DNA of 64,000 nucleotides from NCBI RefSeq assembly GCF_029871245.1, contig NZ_SSON01000052.1, forward strand, positions 1 to 64,000, in the 5' to 3' direction. The position numbers and the translations under genes are program-made. Positions within the stretch are counted from its first letter, which is position 1; the number at the start of each line of letters is the position of its first letter. Source of the stretch: Pseudomonas sp. BN102 (GTDB taxonomy: Bacteria; Pseudomonadota; Gammaproteobacteria; Pseudomonadales; Pseudomonadaceae). Below the pieces are notes generated by a model. That model did no database searches. It saw only the letters and a list, made by a program, of their open reading frames with translations, and was not told where the DNA came from. This document shows positions 46,338 to 55,643 of the stretch, in pieces.

Positions 46338-47537
46338 ATGAAAAATATTCTGATTGTCGGTGCAGGATTCGCAGGGGTCTGGAGCGCCTTGAGCGCCGCT
46401 CGCCTGCTGGACAAGTACGATTGTGAAGACGTGGAGATCACCCTGCTGGCGCCCCAGGCGGAGCTGAGGATACGCCCGCGCTTCTACGAGCCGGACGTTC
46501 ACCGGATGTACGCACCGCTGAACGAGTTGTTCGACTCGGTGGGCGTCCGCTTCGTCCAGGGCACGGCCAGCCACATCGATGAGCAGGCGCAGACCGTCGG
46601 CTACACCGACGAGGCGGGCCGGCAAGGGGAACTGGGTTACGACCGACTGGTACTGGCGAGCGGGAGTCAGCTCGTCCGCCCGACTGTGCCTGGCATGGAC
46701 GCCTACGCCTTCGATGTCGACCAGATCGAAGCCGCCGTGCGCCTGGAGAACCACCTCACGTCCCTCAAGGACCGCCCCTACAGCCGCACCCGCAATACCG
46801 TGGTGGTTGCCGGCGGTGGATTCACCGGCATCGAGACCGCAACCGAGATGCCGGCGCGCTTGAGAGCCGTGCTCGGTGATGACGAGGAGATCCGCGTGAT
46901 AGTGGTTGACCGCGGTCCGCAGATCGCCGCAGCCATGGGCGACGGGATTCGTCCCTCGATCACCGAAGCCTCGGACCACCTGGGCATTGAATGGGTGCTC
47001 GATGCCACCGTGGCGGCGGTGGACGCCAACGGTGTAACCCTGGCCGATGGGCGACGCATCGAGGCGGGGACGGTGATCTGGACGGTCGGTTTCCGCGCCA
47101 GCCCGCTGACCGCGCAACTGACCGGCGAGCGCGACGCCCAGGGCAGGCTGCACGTCGATCAGCACCTCAAGGTGCTCGGCCAGGACCGGGTATTCGCCGC
47201 CGGAGACGTCGCCTATGCCGCCACCGACGAGCTCGGGAACTTCGCGGTGATGTCCTGCCAGCACGCGATCTCACTCGGCCGGCATGCGGGGAACAACGCC
47301 GCGGCAGCACTGCTGGGCGTTCCGCCAATGCCCTACCGCCAACCCAAGTACGTGACCTGCCTGGACCTGGGCGCCTGGGGCGCGGTGTTCACCGAGGGCT
47401 GGGACCGCCAGCTCAAACTGGTCAAGCAGGAAGCCAAGGCGCTCAAGACACAGATCAACACCCTGTGGATCTATCCCCCGGCGGCCGATCGAGCCACCGC
47501 CCTGGCCGCTGCCGACCCGCGGATCCCGGTGGCCTGA
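46338..47537 (+). CDS. Type II NADH dehydrogenase-like FAD/NAD oxidoreductase
   Basis: 399 residues with two dinucleotide-binding folds: FAD site [20 protein letters not shown] at the N-terminus, NAD site [17 protein letters not shown] in the middle, and the FAD-contacting [10 protein letters not shown]. This is the architecture of NDH-2, a single-subunit, peripheral membrane enzyme that passes electrons from NADH to quinone without pumping protons. The C-terminal part is shorter than in typical Ndh, so a related quinone or ferredoxin reductase is possible. A hairpin follows at 47559. Confidence 0.85.
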   Translation: MKNILIVGAGFAGVWSALSAARLLDKYDCEDVEITLLAPQAELRIRPRFYEPDVHRMYAPLNELFDSVGVRFVQGTASHIDEQAQTVGYTDEAGRQGELGYDRLVLASGSQLVRPTVPGMDAYAFDVDQIEAAVRLENHLTSLKDRPYSRTRNTVVVAGGGFTGIETATEMPARLRAVLGDDEEIRVIVVDRGPQIAAAMGDGIRPSITEASDHLGIEWVLDATVAAVDANGVTLADGRRIEAGTVIWTVGFRASPLTAQLTGERDAQGRLHVDQHLKVLGQDRVFAAGDVAYAATDELGNFAVMSCQHAISLGRHAGNNAAAALLGVPPMPYRQPKYVTCLDLGAWGAVFTEGWDRQLKLVKQEAKALKTQINTLWIYPPAADRATALAAADPRIPVA

Positions 47538-47558
47538 GGCTGCGGACGCGGACTGCCC

Positions 47559-47591
47559 GAATGGCCCGCCGATTCTTTCGGCGGGCCATTC
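47559..47591. terminator. Strong hairpin after the NADH dehydrogenase-like gene
   Basis: A 14-bp perfect stem (GAATGGCCCGCCGA and complement) with a 5-base loop. The T-tract is weak, so it is a likely but not classical terminator, and could serve both strands. Confidence 0.6.
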
Positions 47592-47595
47592 CGGC

Positions 47596-47714
47596 TTATG
47601 GGCCGACAGGCTTTTCGTCGACGGAATCGAAGAGGAATACGGTCTTGCCGACCTTGCGCGGATCGAGTCCGTAGCCCGGATGAAATCCGGGAATGGCCTT
47701 GCCGCGGTCGCTGC
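47596..47714 (-). pseudogene. Orphan coding tail, unidentified gene remnant
   Basis: On the minus strand, about 36 codons read [20 protein letters not shown] and then [15 protein letters not shown] before a TAA at 47596. An in-frame TAG lies just upstream (about 47715) and there is no start codon. The reading looks like the true C-terminus of a protein whose gene body was lost. I do not recognise the family. Confidence 0.45.
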
Positions 47715-47757
47715 ACTAAGCTGCCGCCTTCTTCCGAAGCATCGATCGAGGCACGCC

Positions 47758-47982
47758 ATGACCCAGACACCGAACAACCCGCTGCATGGCGTCACCCTGG
47801 AAAAGCTGCTCAACGAACTGGTAGCCCACTACGGCTGGGACGGACTGGCCCAGCGCATCGATATCCGCTGTTTCAAGAGCGACCCCAGCATCAAGTCCAG
47901 CCTGACCTTCCTGCGCAAGACGCCCTGGGCACGAGAGAAGGTCGAGGCCTTGTTCATCCAGTTGCGCCAGCGCCAGGGCTGA
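47758..47982 (+). CDS. VF530-family (DUF2132) small DNA-binding protein
   Basis: A 74-residue protein with the full family core: [54 protein letters not shown]. The VF530 fold resembles small DNA-binding helical proteins, and the Lys/Arg-rich tail of helix suits that. Start 47758 is the Met ahead of the conserved region. It stands alone. Confidence 0.9.
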   Translation: MTQTPNNPLHGVTLEKLLNELVAHYGWDGLAQRIDIRCFKSDPSIKSSLTFLRKTPWAREKVEALFIQLRQRQG

Positions 47983-48153
47983 ACCCTACGGTGCTCGATG
48001 CGCCGAACGCAGGCAAGGTGAACCGCTCCTGGCTGGATGGAAACTTCCAGGGCGCATTGCTGCCGCGCCTCTCCACGTAGGGTCCCGTCGCCACTCACAA
48101 GGGAGCGGGGTCTACCTACACACCTGGGGCGAAACTCCTGCACTTGCCCCACC

Positions 48154-48232
48154 GTAGGGTGCGCCCTGCGCACCGATCGCGGGCTCAGCCCCTGCGCCCC
48201 GCTCAATCCTTGGTGCGCACGGCGCACCCTAC
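48154..48232. repeat. Palindromic repeat pair (GTAGGGTGCGC type)
   Basis: GTAGGGTGCGCC... at 48154-48174 and its near complement ending ...GGCGCACCCTAC at 48212-48232 bracket a GC-rich centre. It matches the small palindrome at 5691. It is a typical intergenic extragenic palindrome of this genome type. Confidence 0.65.
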
Positions 48233-48262
48233 CTCTCAGCGCCTAGACACATTGCGGCGGAG

Positions 48263-48311
48263 CGGGTGACTCATGACCACGTCCTGAGGACCTGGTTTCC
48301 CAAGTTCTAAT
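48263..48311 (+). repeat. Dispersed ~49-base repeat, copy 2
   Basis: The segment with GACTCATGACCACGTCCTGAG and GACCTGGTTTCCCAAGTTC matches 22460-22508. Both copies are intergenic. Together with the palindrome before it, this fills the 47983-48408 gap, in which no gene was seen. Confidence 0.5.
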
Positions 48312-48408
48312 GAAAGTCCGATCGTGCCGGGCAGGTGGCGAACCCTTTCAGTGGCGCCCTGTCCAACGCCGGCTCACTCCTCTCACCTGCAAGGGACCTC
48401 TGCTTTCC

Positions 48409-49281
48409 ATGTCGCCGTTTCGCTCGCGCCTGTGCTCTTTCACCTTGAAGTTGGCTGCCCTCCCCCTGCTATCCATCCTGGCACTCCCCGCTACCACCAT
48501 GGCCGACGAGGCCAACCGGCTGGTCCGCGCCATCAACGACTACCGCAGCCAGCCGGCGCGCTGCGAGGGGCGCACGGTGCGGGCGCGGCCGCCTCTAAAG
48601 GCCGAGCGCCGCCTGGCGTTGCCGACGAGCGCTGGCCGTGACTGGCGGTCGGCGCTCAAGCGCTCCGGCTACCGCGCTACCAACGTGCAGGCCATCCGCC
48701 TGACCGGGCCGCGAGAGGCGCGGGCGGCGCTGGCGCAATTGACGGACCGCTACTGCCGCTCGCTGCTGGAGGAAGAGTTCGTCGATATCGGCGTGAGCCA
48801 ATCAGGGCGCGACTGGCTCGTCGTGCTGGCGCGACCGCAACCGCAAGGCGGAGCCGGGACTGGCCGTAGCAACGTGCGCGAGGTACTGGCACAGGTGAAC
48901 GCGGCACGGGCGCGGCCAAGGCGCTGCGGTGCCCGGTCCTTCGCCGCAGCGGCGCCGTTGCGCTGGAATGGCGACCTCGGCGAGGCGGCCGAAGGGCACA
49001 GCCGGGCGATGGCCAGGGACAATTTCTTCGCCCACCGCGACAGCGACGGGCGCAGCCTTAAGGATCGCGCGCGGGCCGCCGGCTACAGCGGCCGAAAACT
49101 GGGCGAGAACATCGCCGCCGGGCACGGCTCGCCGGACAGCGCGGTGCGAGGCTGGCTGGCCAGCCCCGGACACTGCGCCAACCTGATGAACCCGATGTTC
49201 ACGGAGATGGGCGCCGCCTACGCGACCAATCCGCGCAGCGATGCCGGCATCTACTGGACGCTGCTGCTGGGCGGCCGATAA
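48409..49281 (+). CDS. Secreted CAP-domain (SCP/YkwD-like) protein
   Basis: 290 residues with a signal peptide (hydrophobic core LKLAALPLLSILALPATT, cleavage near MADE). Residues about 165-290 form a CAP/SCP domain: VREVLAQVNAARARPRRCG, GHSRAMARDNFFAHRDSDG, KLGENIAAGHGS, WLASPGHCANLMNPMFTEMG. The conserved His and Glu of the pocket are present. The region before it (about 30-165) looks like a degenerate extra copy. Start 48409 is chosen because the signal peptide begins there; the frame reaches back to 48310 through the repeat. Envelope-associated, function unknown. Confidence 0.85.
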   Translation: MSPFRSRLCSFTLKLAALPLLSILALPATTMADEANRLVRAINDYRSQPARCEGRTVRARPPLKAERRLALPTSAGRDWRSALKRSGYRATNVQAIRLTGPREARAALAQLTDRYCRSLLEEEFVDIGVSQSGRDWLVVLARPQPQGGAGTGRSNVREVLAQVNAARARPRRCGARSFAAAAPLRWNGDLGEAAEGHSRAMARDNFFAHRDSDGRSLKDRARAAGYSGRKLGENIAAGHGSPDSAVRGWLASPGHCANLMNPMFTEMGAAYATNPRSDAGIYWTLLLGGR

Positions 49282-49414
49282 GGCGAAACAGAGACTCGAA
49301 GCCGACTCGGCAATGAGCTGAACAACAGAACCTAAAGCCCCATCGCACCGGTTTGCCAATCCGGTGCGACCCTCCCCCGCCATTCGTGAAGAACCGAAAT
49401 TCATCCAGTCGAAT

Positions 49415-50575
49415 TCAGTCCAGTTCGCTAAGGATTTTATGGGCCAGCCGAACCCTGTCCTCGTTCGGATAGTTCTTGTTGGCCAGCACCACGATGCCGA
49501 GCTTCTTCGCCGGCACGAAGGCCAGGTAGGCACCGAAGCCGTTGGTCGAGCCGGTCTTGTTCACCCAGGCGGCATCCTGGGCCGGTGTCGGTGGCGTCAG
49601 CGCCGTGACGGCATGGCTCTCGTAGGCCATCTTGCTGCCATTGCCTTCCAGCAGCGCCTCCAATTCCACCGGGTAGCCGTACTGTTCCCAGATCAGGTCC
49701 TGCGTCATCGGGCCCAGCTTGAAGTACCCCGTCCGGGTGGCGGCGATGGCGCGTTTCAGTGTGGCGTCGGTATCGACGAGGCCCAGGTTGGCCTCGATGA
49801 AGCGAAGCAGGTCCTTGCTGCTGGTCCTGACCCCGTAGGCTTCAGCGGCGAGGATGCCGGGATTCAGCCTGACCGGAGCATCTTCCTTGTTGTAGCCCTG
49901 GGCGTAGCGCGGCATTGCGCTGGCCGGCACCTCGATATAGCTGCTGCGCATGCCGAGCTTCGGGAAAAGCTCGGCTTCCATCGCCGTTACAAACGGCATG
50001 TCCAGGCTCTTCGCCGCGACCACCCCGAGTAATCCGATGCTGGGGTTGGCATAGGTCCTGTGGGTGCCCGGGGCGAATTGCGGCTGCCAGGACCTGAAGT
50101 AATCCATCAGCTGCTGGTCGTTGCGGATGTCTTCCGGAACCTGCAGGGGAAAGCCCCCGGCGGTATGGGTCGCCAGGTTGATCAGCGTCACCTGGTCGAG
50201 CTTGCTCCCCTGGAGCTGTGGCAGGTACTTGCCGGGGCTGTCGGTGAGGGACAACCGCCCACTGGCCTCGGCATAGGTGGCCAGGGTGGCGGTCAGCGTC
50301 TTGCTGACCGAGCCGACTTCGAAAAGCGTATCGGCCGTGACGGCTTGCCGGGTTTCCCTGGACGCAACGCCAAAATTGTAGAAGCGCGGCTCGCCATTGG
50401 CGGTCACCGCAATGGCCAGGCCTGGAATGCCGTACTGCTGCATGACTGCTTGGGCGGCCTGCTGCACGGTGGCGTCGATATCATGCGGTTTGGCACTCGC
50501 CGTTGCGAAGCTGCCGAGCGCAGAAGCACAGGCAAGCAGGAGCAGCCGTGCGCAGAATGTTCCTATCGGGCGCAT
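49415..50575 (-). CDS. ampC: Class C beta-lactamase AmpC (PDC-like)
   Basis: This 386-residue periplasmic serine beta-lactamase has a signal peptide (cleavage near ATASA, residues about 27-28) and all class C motifs: S89-V-S-K92, Y175-A-N177 and K340-T-G. The region NKTGSTNGFGAYLAFVP and the end VLANKNYPNEDRVRLAHKIL are very like the Pseudomonas-derived cephalosporinases. It hydrolyses cephalosporins and penicillins. The usual divergent ampR gene is not beside it: upstream is the end of a CcdA-thioredoxin gene on the same strand. Local AmpR-type induction is therefore not evident. Confidence 0.95.
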   Translation of the reverse strand: MRPIGTFCARLLLLACASALGSFATASAKPHDIDATVQQAAQAVMQQYGIPGLAIAVTANGEPRFYNFGVASRETRQAVTADTLFEVGSVSKTLTATLATYAEASGRLSLTDSPGKYLPQLQGSKLDQVTLINLATHTAGGFPLQVPEDIRNDQQLMDYFRSWQPQFAPGTHRTYANPSIGLLGVVAAKSLDMPFVTAMEAELFPKLGMRSSYIEVPASAMPRYAQGYNKEDAPVRLNPGILAAEAYGVRTSSKDLLRFIEANLGLVDTDATLKRAIAATRTGYFKLGPMTQDLIWEQYGYPVELEALLEGNGSKMAYESHAVTALTPPTPAQDAAWVNKTGSTNGFGAYLAFVPAKKLGIVVLANKNYPNEDRVRLAHKILSELD

Positions 50576-50698
50576 CGAGGTCGTCCTTTACTGGTGAATG
50601 GGGTGGAAGAACCTAGCATCTCGGGCAAAGGGTTCCAAAGCCTTCCTCACCAGGATGAAGCGCGGCACCCGGCGCGCCGCGCGTCCATCCGCAGACGA

Positions 50699-51916
50699 TC
50701 AACGGTTGCCGCCACCCTCCCCGGCCTCCCGCAGCAGTTGCTGGATGATGGCCTCCTGCTCGTCGTAATCGCCCTCGCCTATGTGCAGATGGCGGACTCG
50801 TCCCTTGGCATCGATGAAGTAATGCGCCGGCCAGTACTGGTTGGTGAAGGCATTCCAGATGCGGTACTGGTTATCGATGGCCACCGGGTGCTTGACGCCC
50901 AGGCGAACGGTCGCCTCGCGAACGTTGTCGATGATCCGCTCGAAGGGGTATTCGGGCGTGTGCACGCCGATCACCACCAGGCCCTGGTCGGCGTAGCGCT
51001 CGGCCCACTGGTTCACGTACGGCAGGCTGTTGCGGCAGTTGATGCAGTCGTAGGTCCAGAAGTCCACCAGCACCACCTTGCCGCGCAGGTCTTCGTTGCT
51101 GAGCGACGGGCCGTTGAGCCACTGGGTGGCCCCCTCCAGCGACGGCATCGCGCCCAGGTCCGGCAGCTCCATGCTGTCGGCGCGGGCACTGCCCACCAAC
51201 TGTTCCAGCAAGGCCGGCACACCCTCGACCACGTGGCGCTCCAACCCGGTGACCAGCCGCGAGGAGCCGAGGCCGGCCAGTTGGGCGCTGGTCCCGCTGG
51301 CAATACCGACGACCGCCAGCAACGCCAGGGCGCCGGCGCCGCGCCGCAGCCATTCCACCGCACGCAGCGACAACTTGGCCCTTTGGAACACACCACGGCC
51401 CAGGAAGACCAGGGCCCCTAGCGCCACGGCACTGCCGAGGCCGTAGCTGAGCAGCAAGAGACTGGTGGAGGCGCTCGGCCCGTTGAGCATGGCGCCGGAG
51501 AGGATCAGCCCGAGGATGGGACCGGCACAGGGCGCCCACAGCAGACCTGCGGCGAACCCCATCAACCAGGCCGACAGTGCCGGGGACAGCCGGCGGGCAT
51601 CACCCTGCAGCCGGTCGCCCAGCCACAGCCAGGGCCGCGATACCCAGGTACCGAAACGAGCGGAGAGCAAGGCCAGCGCAGATACGGCCAGCAGACCCAG
51701 GGCCAGGAAGCGGCCCCATTGGCTGGCCTCGATCACCCACGCACTGGAAACCACCGCCAAGCTTGCCAGCACGGCAAAGCCCGAGGCCAGGCCGGCCAGA
51801 GTCATGAGTGGCGACCAGGCCGGACCACCGGCACGCGATAGCAACAGCGGCAGTACGGGAAGGATGCAGGGGCTGAGCAGGGTCAGCACCCCGCCGAGAA
51901 AGGCGACGAGCAGCAT
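50699..51916 (-). CDS. CcdA-thioredoxin fusion (DipZ-like thiol transporter)
   Basis: 405 residues. The N-terminal ~210 form a CcdA/DsbD-like membrane domain with the paired Cys in LLSPCILPVLP (Cys17) and LLWAPCAGPI. The C-terminal part is an exported thioredoxin-like domain with C291-I-N-C294 (TYDCINCRNS), followed by VIGVHTPEYPFE and the cis-Pro region WPAHYFID. Such fusions carry reducing power across the membrane to periplasmic thiols. It ends 123 bases before the ampC start on the same strand. The nearby bufferin operon, whose product is cysteine-rich, makes a shared redox role conceivable. Confidence 0.87.
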   Translation of the reverse strand: MLLVAFLGGVLTLLSPCILPVLPLLLSRAGGPAWSPLMTLAGLASGFAVLASLAVVSSAWVIEASQWGRFLALGLLAVSALALLSARFGTWVSRPWLWLGDRLQGDARRLSPALSAWLMGFAAGLLWAPCAGPILGLILSGAMLNGPSASTSLLLLSYGLGSAVALGALVFLGRGVFQRAKLSLRAVEWLRRGAGALALLAVVGIASGTSAQLAGLGSSRLVTGLERHVVEGVPALLEQLVGSARADSMELPDLGAMPSLEGATQWLNGPSLSNEDLRGKVVLVDFWTYDCINCRNSLPYVNQWAERYADQGLVVIGVHTPEYPFERIIDNVREATVRLGVKHPVAIDNQYRIWNAFTNQYWPAHYFIDAKGRVRHLHIGEGDYDEQEAIIQQLLREAGEGGGNR

Positions 51917-52002
51917 GAGGCACCTCGTATGGGCAAATTACTATGGGCGTCCCGGCTGTCGCCGGGCGACGGACTGGCCACGCGGTTCAGGGCTGCGCAG
52001 TC

Positions 52003-52266
52003 TCAATTGCTGTCACGGCAGGTGGCGGAGTGCTTCAGGTAAGCCAGGCTGCGAAGCTTTCCCTGGGAGTCCAGGTAATCCATGCGCGCTTCGACCAGCT
52101 GGCACAGCTGCGCTGGCGCTTCGTGCAGCGCCACTAGCTTCTGCACGTCCAGGTGCATGCCGTAGTGGTAGCGTTCGACTCTGGTGGCGTCCGCGGCCTG
52201 TGCGGGAATGCTGCCGAGGCTGATGGCCGCCAGGACACAGGCGGCACCAAGCATTGCGTATTTCAT
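52003..52266 (-). CDS. DUF2790 family small periplasmic protein
   Basis: 87 residues with a signal peptide (MKYAMLGAACVLAAISLGSIPAQA). The mature part has the family core VERYHYGMHLDVQKLVAL and ARMDYLDSQGKLRSLAYLKH with two Cys likely forming a disulfide (QLC and ATC). DUF2790 proteins are typical of Pseudomonas; many are induced by copper or envelope stress in reported transcriptomes, which is family knowledge, not shown here. GGAGAG precedes the ATG. It is divergent from the response regulator, and its promoter region is full of GATAC motifs. Confidence 0.85.
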   Translation of the reverse strand: MKYAMLGAACVLAAISLGSIPAQAADATRVERYHYGMHLDVQKLVALHEAPAQLCQLVEARMDYLDSQGKLRSLAYLKHSATCRDSN

Positions 52267-52402
52267 GTGGCTCTCCTGATCGATGAGTAAGCGAACGGAT
52301 GCGCCATGGCATCCGCAGGCTGCCCATTTCAGTGGCAGGAGGTATCGCCGATATGTCCGGCGTCAGCGGCCATTGCCGCGCAAAGTGTCGGCGGCTGTCC
52401 CG

Positions 52403-52522
52403 GATACAGGCTGATACGCGCGCCGGCCGTGCAAGCGCAGGTATCAGGCCGACGCTGGATACACTGCAATACAAAGGGCAGCGGGCAAGCGTGGGCGGGC
52501 CCGATACACTAGCCTCGGATAC
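52403..52522. promoter_or_regulatory. GATAC repeat cluster upstream of the two-component genes
   Basis: GATAC occurs at 52403, 52413, 52458, 52503 and 52518, with AATAC at 52468 and GTATC (reverse) at 52441. Two pairs have a 10-base period, as expected for OmpR-type tandem dimer sites. The run GGATACACTGCAATACA closely matches GGATACACAGCGATACA upstream of the bufferin gene (58492). It lies between divergent DUF2790 and response-regulator genes. Confidence 0.65.
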
Positions 52523-52539
52523 CTGAGCGAGGACCTCCC

Positions 52540-53280
52540 ATGGAACATATCGATCACATCCTGATCGTCGACGACGACCGGGAAATCCGCGAGCTGGTCG
52601 GTAATTACCTGAAGAAGAACGGCCTGCGCGTCAGCTTGGCCGCGGACGGCCGGCAGATGCGTGCCTTTCTCGAAGCCAACGTGGTCGACCTGATCGTCCT
52701 CGACATCATGATGCCCGGCGACGATGGCCTGCGCCTGTGCCGCGAGTTGCGCGTGGGCAAGCACAAGGCCACGCCAGTGCTGATGCTCACCGCCCGAAAC
52801 GAGGAGACCGACCGCATCATCGGCCTGGAAATGGGCGCCGACGACTATCTGACCAAACCCTTCTCGGCCCGCGAGCTACTGGCGCGGATCAACGCCGTGC
52901 TGCGGCGCACGCGCATGCTGCCGCCGAACCTGCAGATCAGCGACAGCAGCCGGCTGATCGGCTTCGGCAAGTGGCGCCTGGACACCACCGCGCGGCACTT
53001 GCTGGACACCGACGACACCCTGGTCGCCCTGAGCGGCGCCGAATACCGCCTGTTGCGGGTGTTCCTCGACCATCCGCAACGGGTGCTCAGCCGCGAGCAG
53101 TTGCTGAACCTGACCCAGGGTCGCGAAGCGGACGTCTTCGACCGCTCCATCGACCTGCTGGTGAGCCGGCTGCGCCAGCGCCTGCAGGACGACGCCCGCG
53201 AGCCGGCCTGCATCAAGACCGTGCGCAACGAGGGCTACGTCTTCGCCCTACCCGTGCAACTGCTCGAGCCGAGGACGTGA
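52540..53280 (+). CDS. OmpR-family response regulator
   Basis: 246 residues. Receiver domain (ILIVDDDREIRELVGNYL; phosphoacceptor Asp in LIVLDIMMPGDDGL; Thr in LMLTARNE; Lys in DDYLTKPF) and a C-terminal winged helix (LSGAEYRLLRVFLDHPQRVLS; DRSIDLLVSRLRQRL; IKTVRNEGYVF). It overlaps the sensor kinase gene by one base (TGATG). The likely binding sites are the GATAC direct repeats at 52403-52522 and 58323-58507, which would make it an autoregulator and controller of the bufferin operon. Confidence 0.92.
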   Translation: MEHIDHILIVDDDREIRELVGNYLKKNGLRVSLAADGRQMRAFLEANVVDLIVLDIMMPGDDGLRLCRELRVGKHKATPVLMLTARNEETDRIIGLEMGADDYLTKPFSARELLARINAVLRRTRMLPPNLQISDSSRLIGFGKWRLDTTARHLLDTDDTLVALSGAEYRLLRVFLDHPQRVLSREQLLNLTQGREADVFDRSIDLLVSRLRQRLQDDAREPACIKTVRNEGYVFALPVQLLEPRT

Positions 53281-54587
53281 TGCCCCTGTCCCTCTGGCCG
53301 CGCACACTGGCCGCCCGCCTGGCGCTGATCTTCCTCACCGGCCTGATACTGGCCTACGGGCTGTCCTTCGCTTCGCAGTTCTACGAGCGTTACCAGACCG
53401 GGCGCAATGTCATGCTCGGCAACCTGGAGCACGACGTGAGCACCGCCGTGGCGCTGATCGATCGCCTGCCGGCAGAGGAACGTGCCACCTGGCTTTCACT
53501 CCTGGAGCGGCGCAACTACCGCTACCGTCTTGATGGGGGCCTGCCCGGCGAGTCGATGGACATGGCCCAACCACACATGGCCGCGACCTCCATCCAACGG
53601 GCCATCGGCCAGCGCTACGCCCTGCGCTTCGAGACCATTCCTGGACCGCACCCGCACTTCCAGGCGCACCTGGTTCTGAGCGACGGCCGCCCGCTGACAG
53701 TGGACGTCACCCCCGGGCCCATCCCGGTGGCTCAGTGGCTGCCGGTAGTCCTGATCCTGCAATTGGCGCTGCTGCTGGCCTGCACCTGGCTGGCAGTGCG
53801 ACTGGCAGTCCGTCCGCTGACCCGCCTGGCCCAGGCCGTCGACCATCTCGACCCAGATGCCCCCGGCCCGGACCTGGACGAGAGCGGACCACGCGAAGTG
53901 GCCTACGCCGCCCGCGCCTTCAATGCCCTGCAGGGCCGCATCGCCGACTACCTGAAGGAGCGCATGCAACTGCTGGCGGCGATATCCCACGACCTGCAGA
54001 CGCCCATCACCCGCATGAAGCTGCGCGTCGAGCAGATGGACGCCTCGCCGGAACGGGAACGCCTGTGGAGCGACCTGAACGAAATGCAGCACCTGGTGCG
54101 CGAAGGCGTGGCCTACGCGCGCAGCATGGACAGCAGCAGCGAGGCCCCCTGCCGGGTGGATCTTGACGCCTTCCTCGACAGTCTGGTCTGCGACTACCAG
54201 GACAGTGGCCAGGCGGTGAGCCTTGACGGCACCAGCAGCGCATTGCTGGAAACCCGCCCCCACGCCCTGCGCCGGGTATTGAGCAACCTGATCGACAACG
54301 CCCTGAAGTTCGGCGGCAGCGCTCAGCTGGCGGTGCAACGCAATGTGCAAGGCAATGTACAGGTGCAGGTGCTGGACAACGGGCCGGGCATCGCTGAAGA
54401 AGAACTGGCCGAGGTGTTCAAGCCTTTCTACCGAGTGGAGAGCTCGCGCAACCGCAGCACCGGCGGAACCGGTCTGGGGCTGGCCATCGCCCAGCAGCTG
54501 AGCCAGGCCCTTGGCGCTCGCCTGACTCTTCGCAATCGTGAAAGCGGTGGCCTGTGCGCGCAACTTGAATTCGGCACCACGGCCTGA
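53280..54587 (+). CDS. Sensor histidine kinase of the GATAC two-component system
   Basis: 435 residues. Two membrane helices (about 12-35 and 155-180) enclose a periplasmic sensor of about 120 residues, which contains a His-rich stretch [10 protein letters not shown] and [11 protein letters not shown] but no Cys. Then a HAMP region, the phosphorylated His in [17 protein letters not shown] box [20 protein letters not shown] and [10 protein letters not shown]. The architecture is EnvZ/CpxA-like. Periplasmic His residues make metal (for example copper) sensing plausible, but this is inference. It forms an operon with the regulator, and DoxX follows 122 bases later. Confidence 0.92.
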   Translation: MPLSLWPRTLAARLALIFLTGLILAYGLSFASQFYERYQTGRNVMLGNLEHDVSTAVALIDRLPAEERATWLSLLERRNYRYRLDGGLPGESMDMAQPHMAATSIQRAIGQRYALRFETIPGPHPHFQAHLVLSDGRPLTVDVTPGPIPVAQWLPVVLILQLALLLACTWLAVRLAVRPLTRLAQAVDHLDPDAPGPDLDESGPREVAYAARAFNALQGRIADYLKERMQLLAAISHDLQTPITRMKLRVEQMDASPERERLWSDLNEMQHLVREGVAYARSMDSSSEAPCRVDLDAFLDSLVCDYQDSGQAVSLDGTSSALLETRPHALRRVLSNLIDNALKFGGSAQLAVQRNVQGNVQVQVLDNGPGIAEEELAEVFKPFYRVESSRNRSTGGTGLGLAIAQQLSQALGARLTLRNRESGGLCAQLEFGTTA

Positions 54588-54709
54588 TGCGCCGTACACA
54601 GGAATACACGACGGGTTGCGGCGGACACATCCAGGACAAGGCCCCCTGCCAGCATGGGCACAAGAGCAACGGCATCCCGCCGATGCGCCCCAGTCGAAGG
54701 AGCCCGCCC

Positions 54710-55207
54710 ATGACCACGCTCGCCTTATCCCCGTTCAAGTACGCCCACCACCAACTCGACCGCCTGGGCGCCTGGAGCGCCGACCTGCCGCTGCGCCTGT
54801 TCCTCGCCTGGGAATTCTTCGAATCCGGCCTGGAGAAATGGAACGGCCAGAACTGGTTCGTTGATATCCAGTCCGCCTTCCCATTCCCGTTCAACCTGCT
54901 CCCGGCCGAGCTGAGCTGGCAGTTGTCGATGTGGGCCGAGTTGATCGCGCCCCTGCTCTTGCTGCTCGGCCTCGGTACCCGCTTCGCCAGCCTGGTGCTG
55001 ATGGTGCTGACCCTGGTGGCCATCGCCGCCGTGCACTGGCCGGCGCACTGGTCGAGCCTGTCGGAGCTCGCCCTGGGCTACTCCATCAGCGACAAGGGCT
55101 ACGGCAATTACAAGCTGCCGCTGATCTACCTGGTGGCGCTGCTGCCCCTGCTGCTCAAGGGCGCCGGACGCTTCAGCCTGGATGCCCTGCTGCGCCGCAA
55201 GGCCTGA
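54710..55207 (+). CDS. DoxX-family membrane protein (bufferin-operon type)
   Basis: 165 residues with four hydrophobic helices: [58 protein letters not shown] and [24 protein letters not shown]. DoxX-like proteins are regular fourth members of bufferin/GigABCD operons in other bacteria. Here it is on the opposite strand, behind the two-component genes, with AAGGAG upstream of ATG 54710. The context suggests it belongs functionally to the bufferin set. Confidence 0.85.
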   Translation: MTTLALSPFKYAHHQLDRLGAWSADLPLRLFLAWEFFESGLEKWNGQNWFVDIQSAFPFPFNLLPAELSWQLSMWAELIAPLLLLLGLGTRFASLVLMVLTLVAIAAVHWPAHWSSLSELALGYSISDKGYGNYKLPLIYLVALLPLLLKGAGRFSLDALLRRKA

Positions 55208-55225
55208 TCCCGGCAAGCAGGAAAC

Positions 55226-55258
55226 GCCCGCGCCTCCCAACGGAGGCGCGGGCTTTTT
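55226..55258 (+). terminator. Intrinsic terminator after DoxX
   Basis: A 12-bp GC-rich stem (GCCCGCGCCTCC and complement) with a CAAC loop, followed by five T residues. Confidence 0.9.
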
Positions 55259-55338
55259 CATTGGTCCCAAAAAGTTGGCCTTCGTTCTGCGCTCTTCCAT
55301 CCACCAAGCCCCGTGCCCGATGACTCCAGGCGATCATT

Positions 55339-55435
55339 GTGGAAGCGATTTAAATCGCGAAAGCGGACCGCAGGTTCGCCCTTCGGCCGCTCAGGGGGCA
55401 GCTGCGCCGCCCTTGGCGAATGAATTCGCCCCCAC
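55339..55435. repeat. Dispersed intergenic repeat, copy 2
   Basis: This element has GAAGCGATTTAAATCGC at one end and GGCGAATGAATTCGCC at the other, with GGGGGCAGCTGCGCCGCCC in the middle. It matches copy 3 just downstream, in the same orientation, and copy 1 at 7626 in reverse. Confidence 0.85.
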
Positions 55436-55489
55436 GAAGAGCAAAAAGCGCGGGGTCGAGCCGTCTTCCATGGGGTGGCACCGACCATT

Positions 55490-55580
55490 GTGGGGGCGAT
55501 TTCAATTGCGAAAGCGGACCGCAGGTTCGCCCATCGGACTCTCAGGGGGCAGCTGCGCTGCCCTTCGCGAATGAATTCGC
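55490..55580. repeat. Dispersed intergenic repeat, copy 3
   Basis: Same element as copy 2: GGGGGCGATTTCAATTGC at the left, GGGGGCAGCTGCGCTGCCC in the centre, GCGAATGAATTCGC at the right. Copies 2 and 3 are direct repeats between the convergent DoxX and Ohr transcripts; with the two terminators they explain the whole 436-base gap. Confidence 0.85.
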
Positions 55581-55589
55581 ACGAGAACC

Positions 55590-55623
55590 AAAAAGCCCGC
55601 GCGCCTGGAAGGGCGCGCGGGCT
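55590..55623 (-). terminator. Intrinsic terminator of the bufferin operon
   Basis: On the minus strand a 12-bp GC-rich stem (AGCCCGCGCGCC and complement, 6-base loop) runs into five T residues. It lies 20 bases past the Ohr gene stop. Confidence 0.85.
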
Positions 55624-55643
55624 TTGGCCTCTGTGCAAGCCAA

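Noticed and set aside
52540..54587. Calling the two-component system DsbRS or CopRS
   Set aside because: The sensor lacks the periplasmic Cys of thiol-type copper sensors and no cop genes are nearby; left unnamed.
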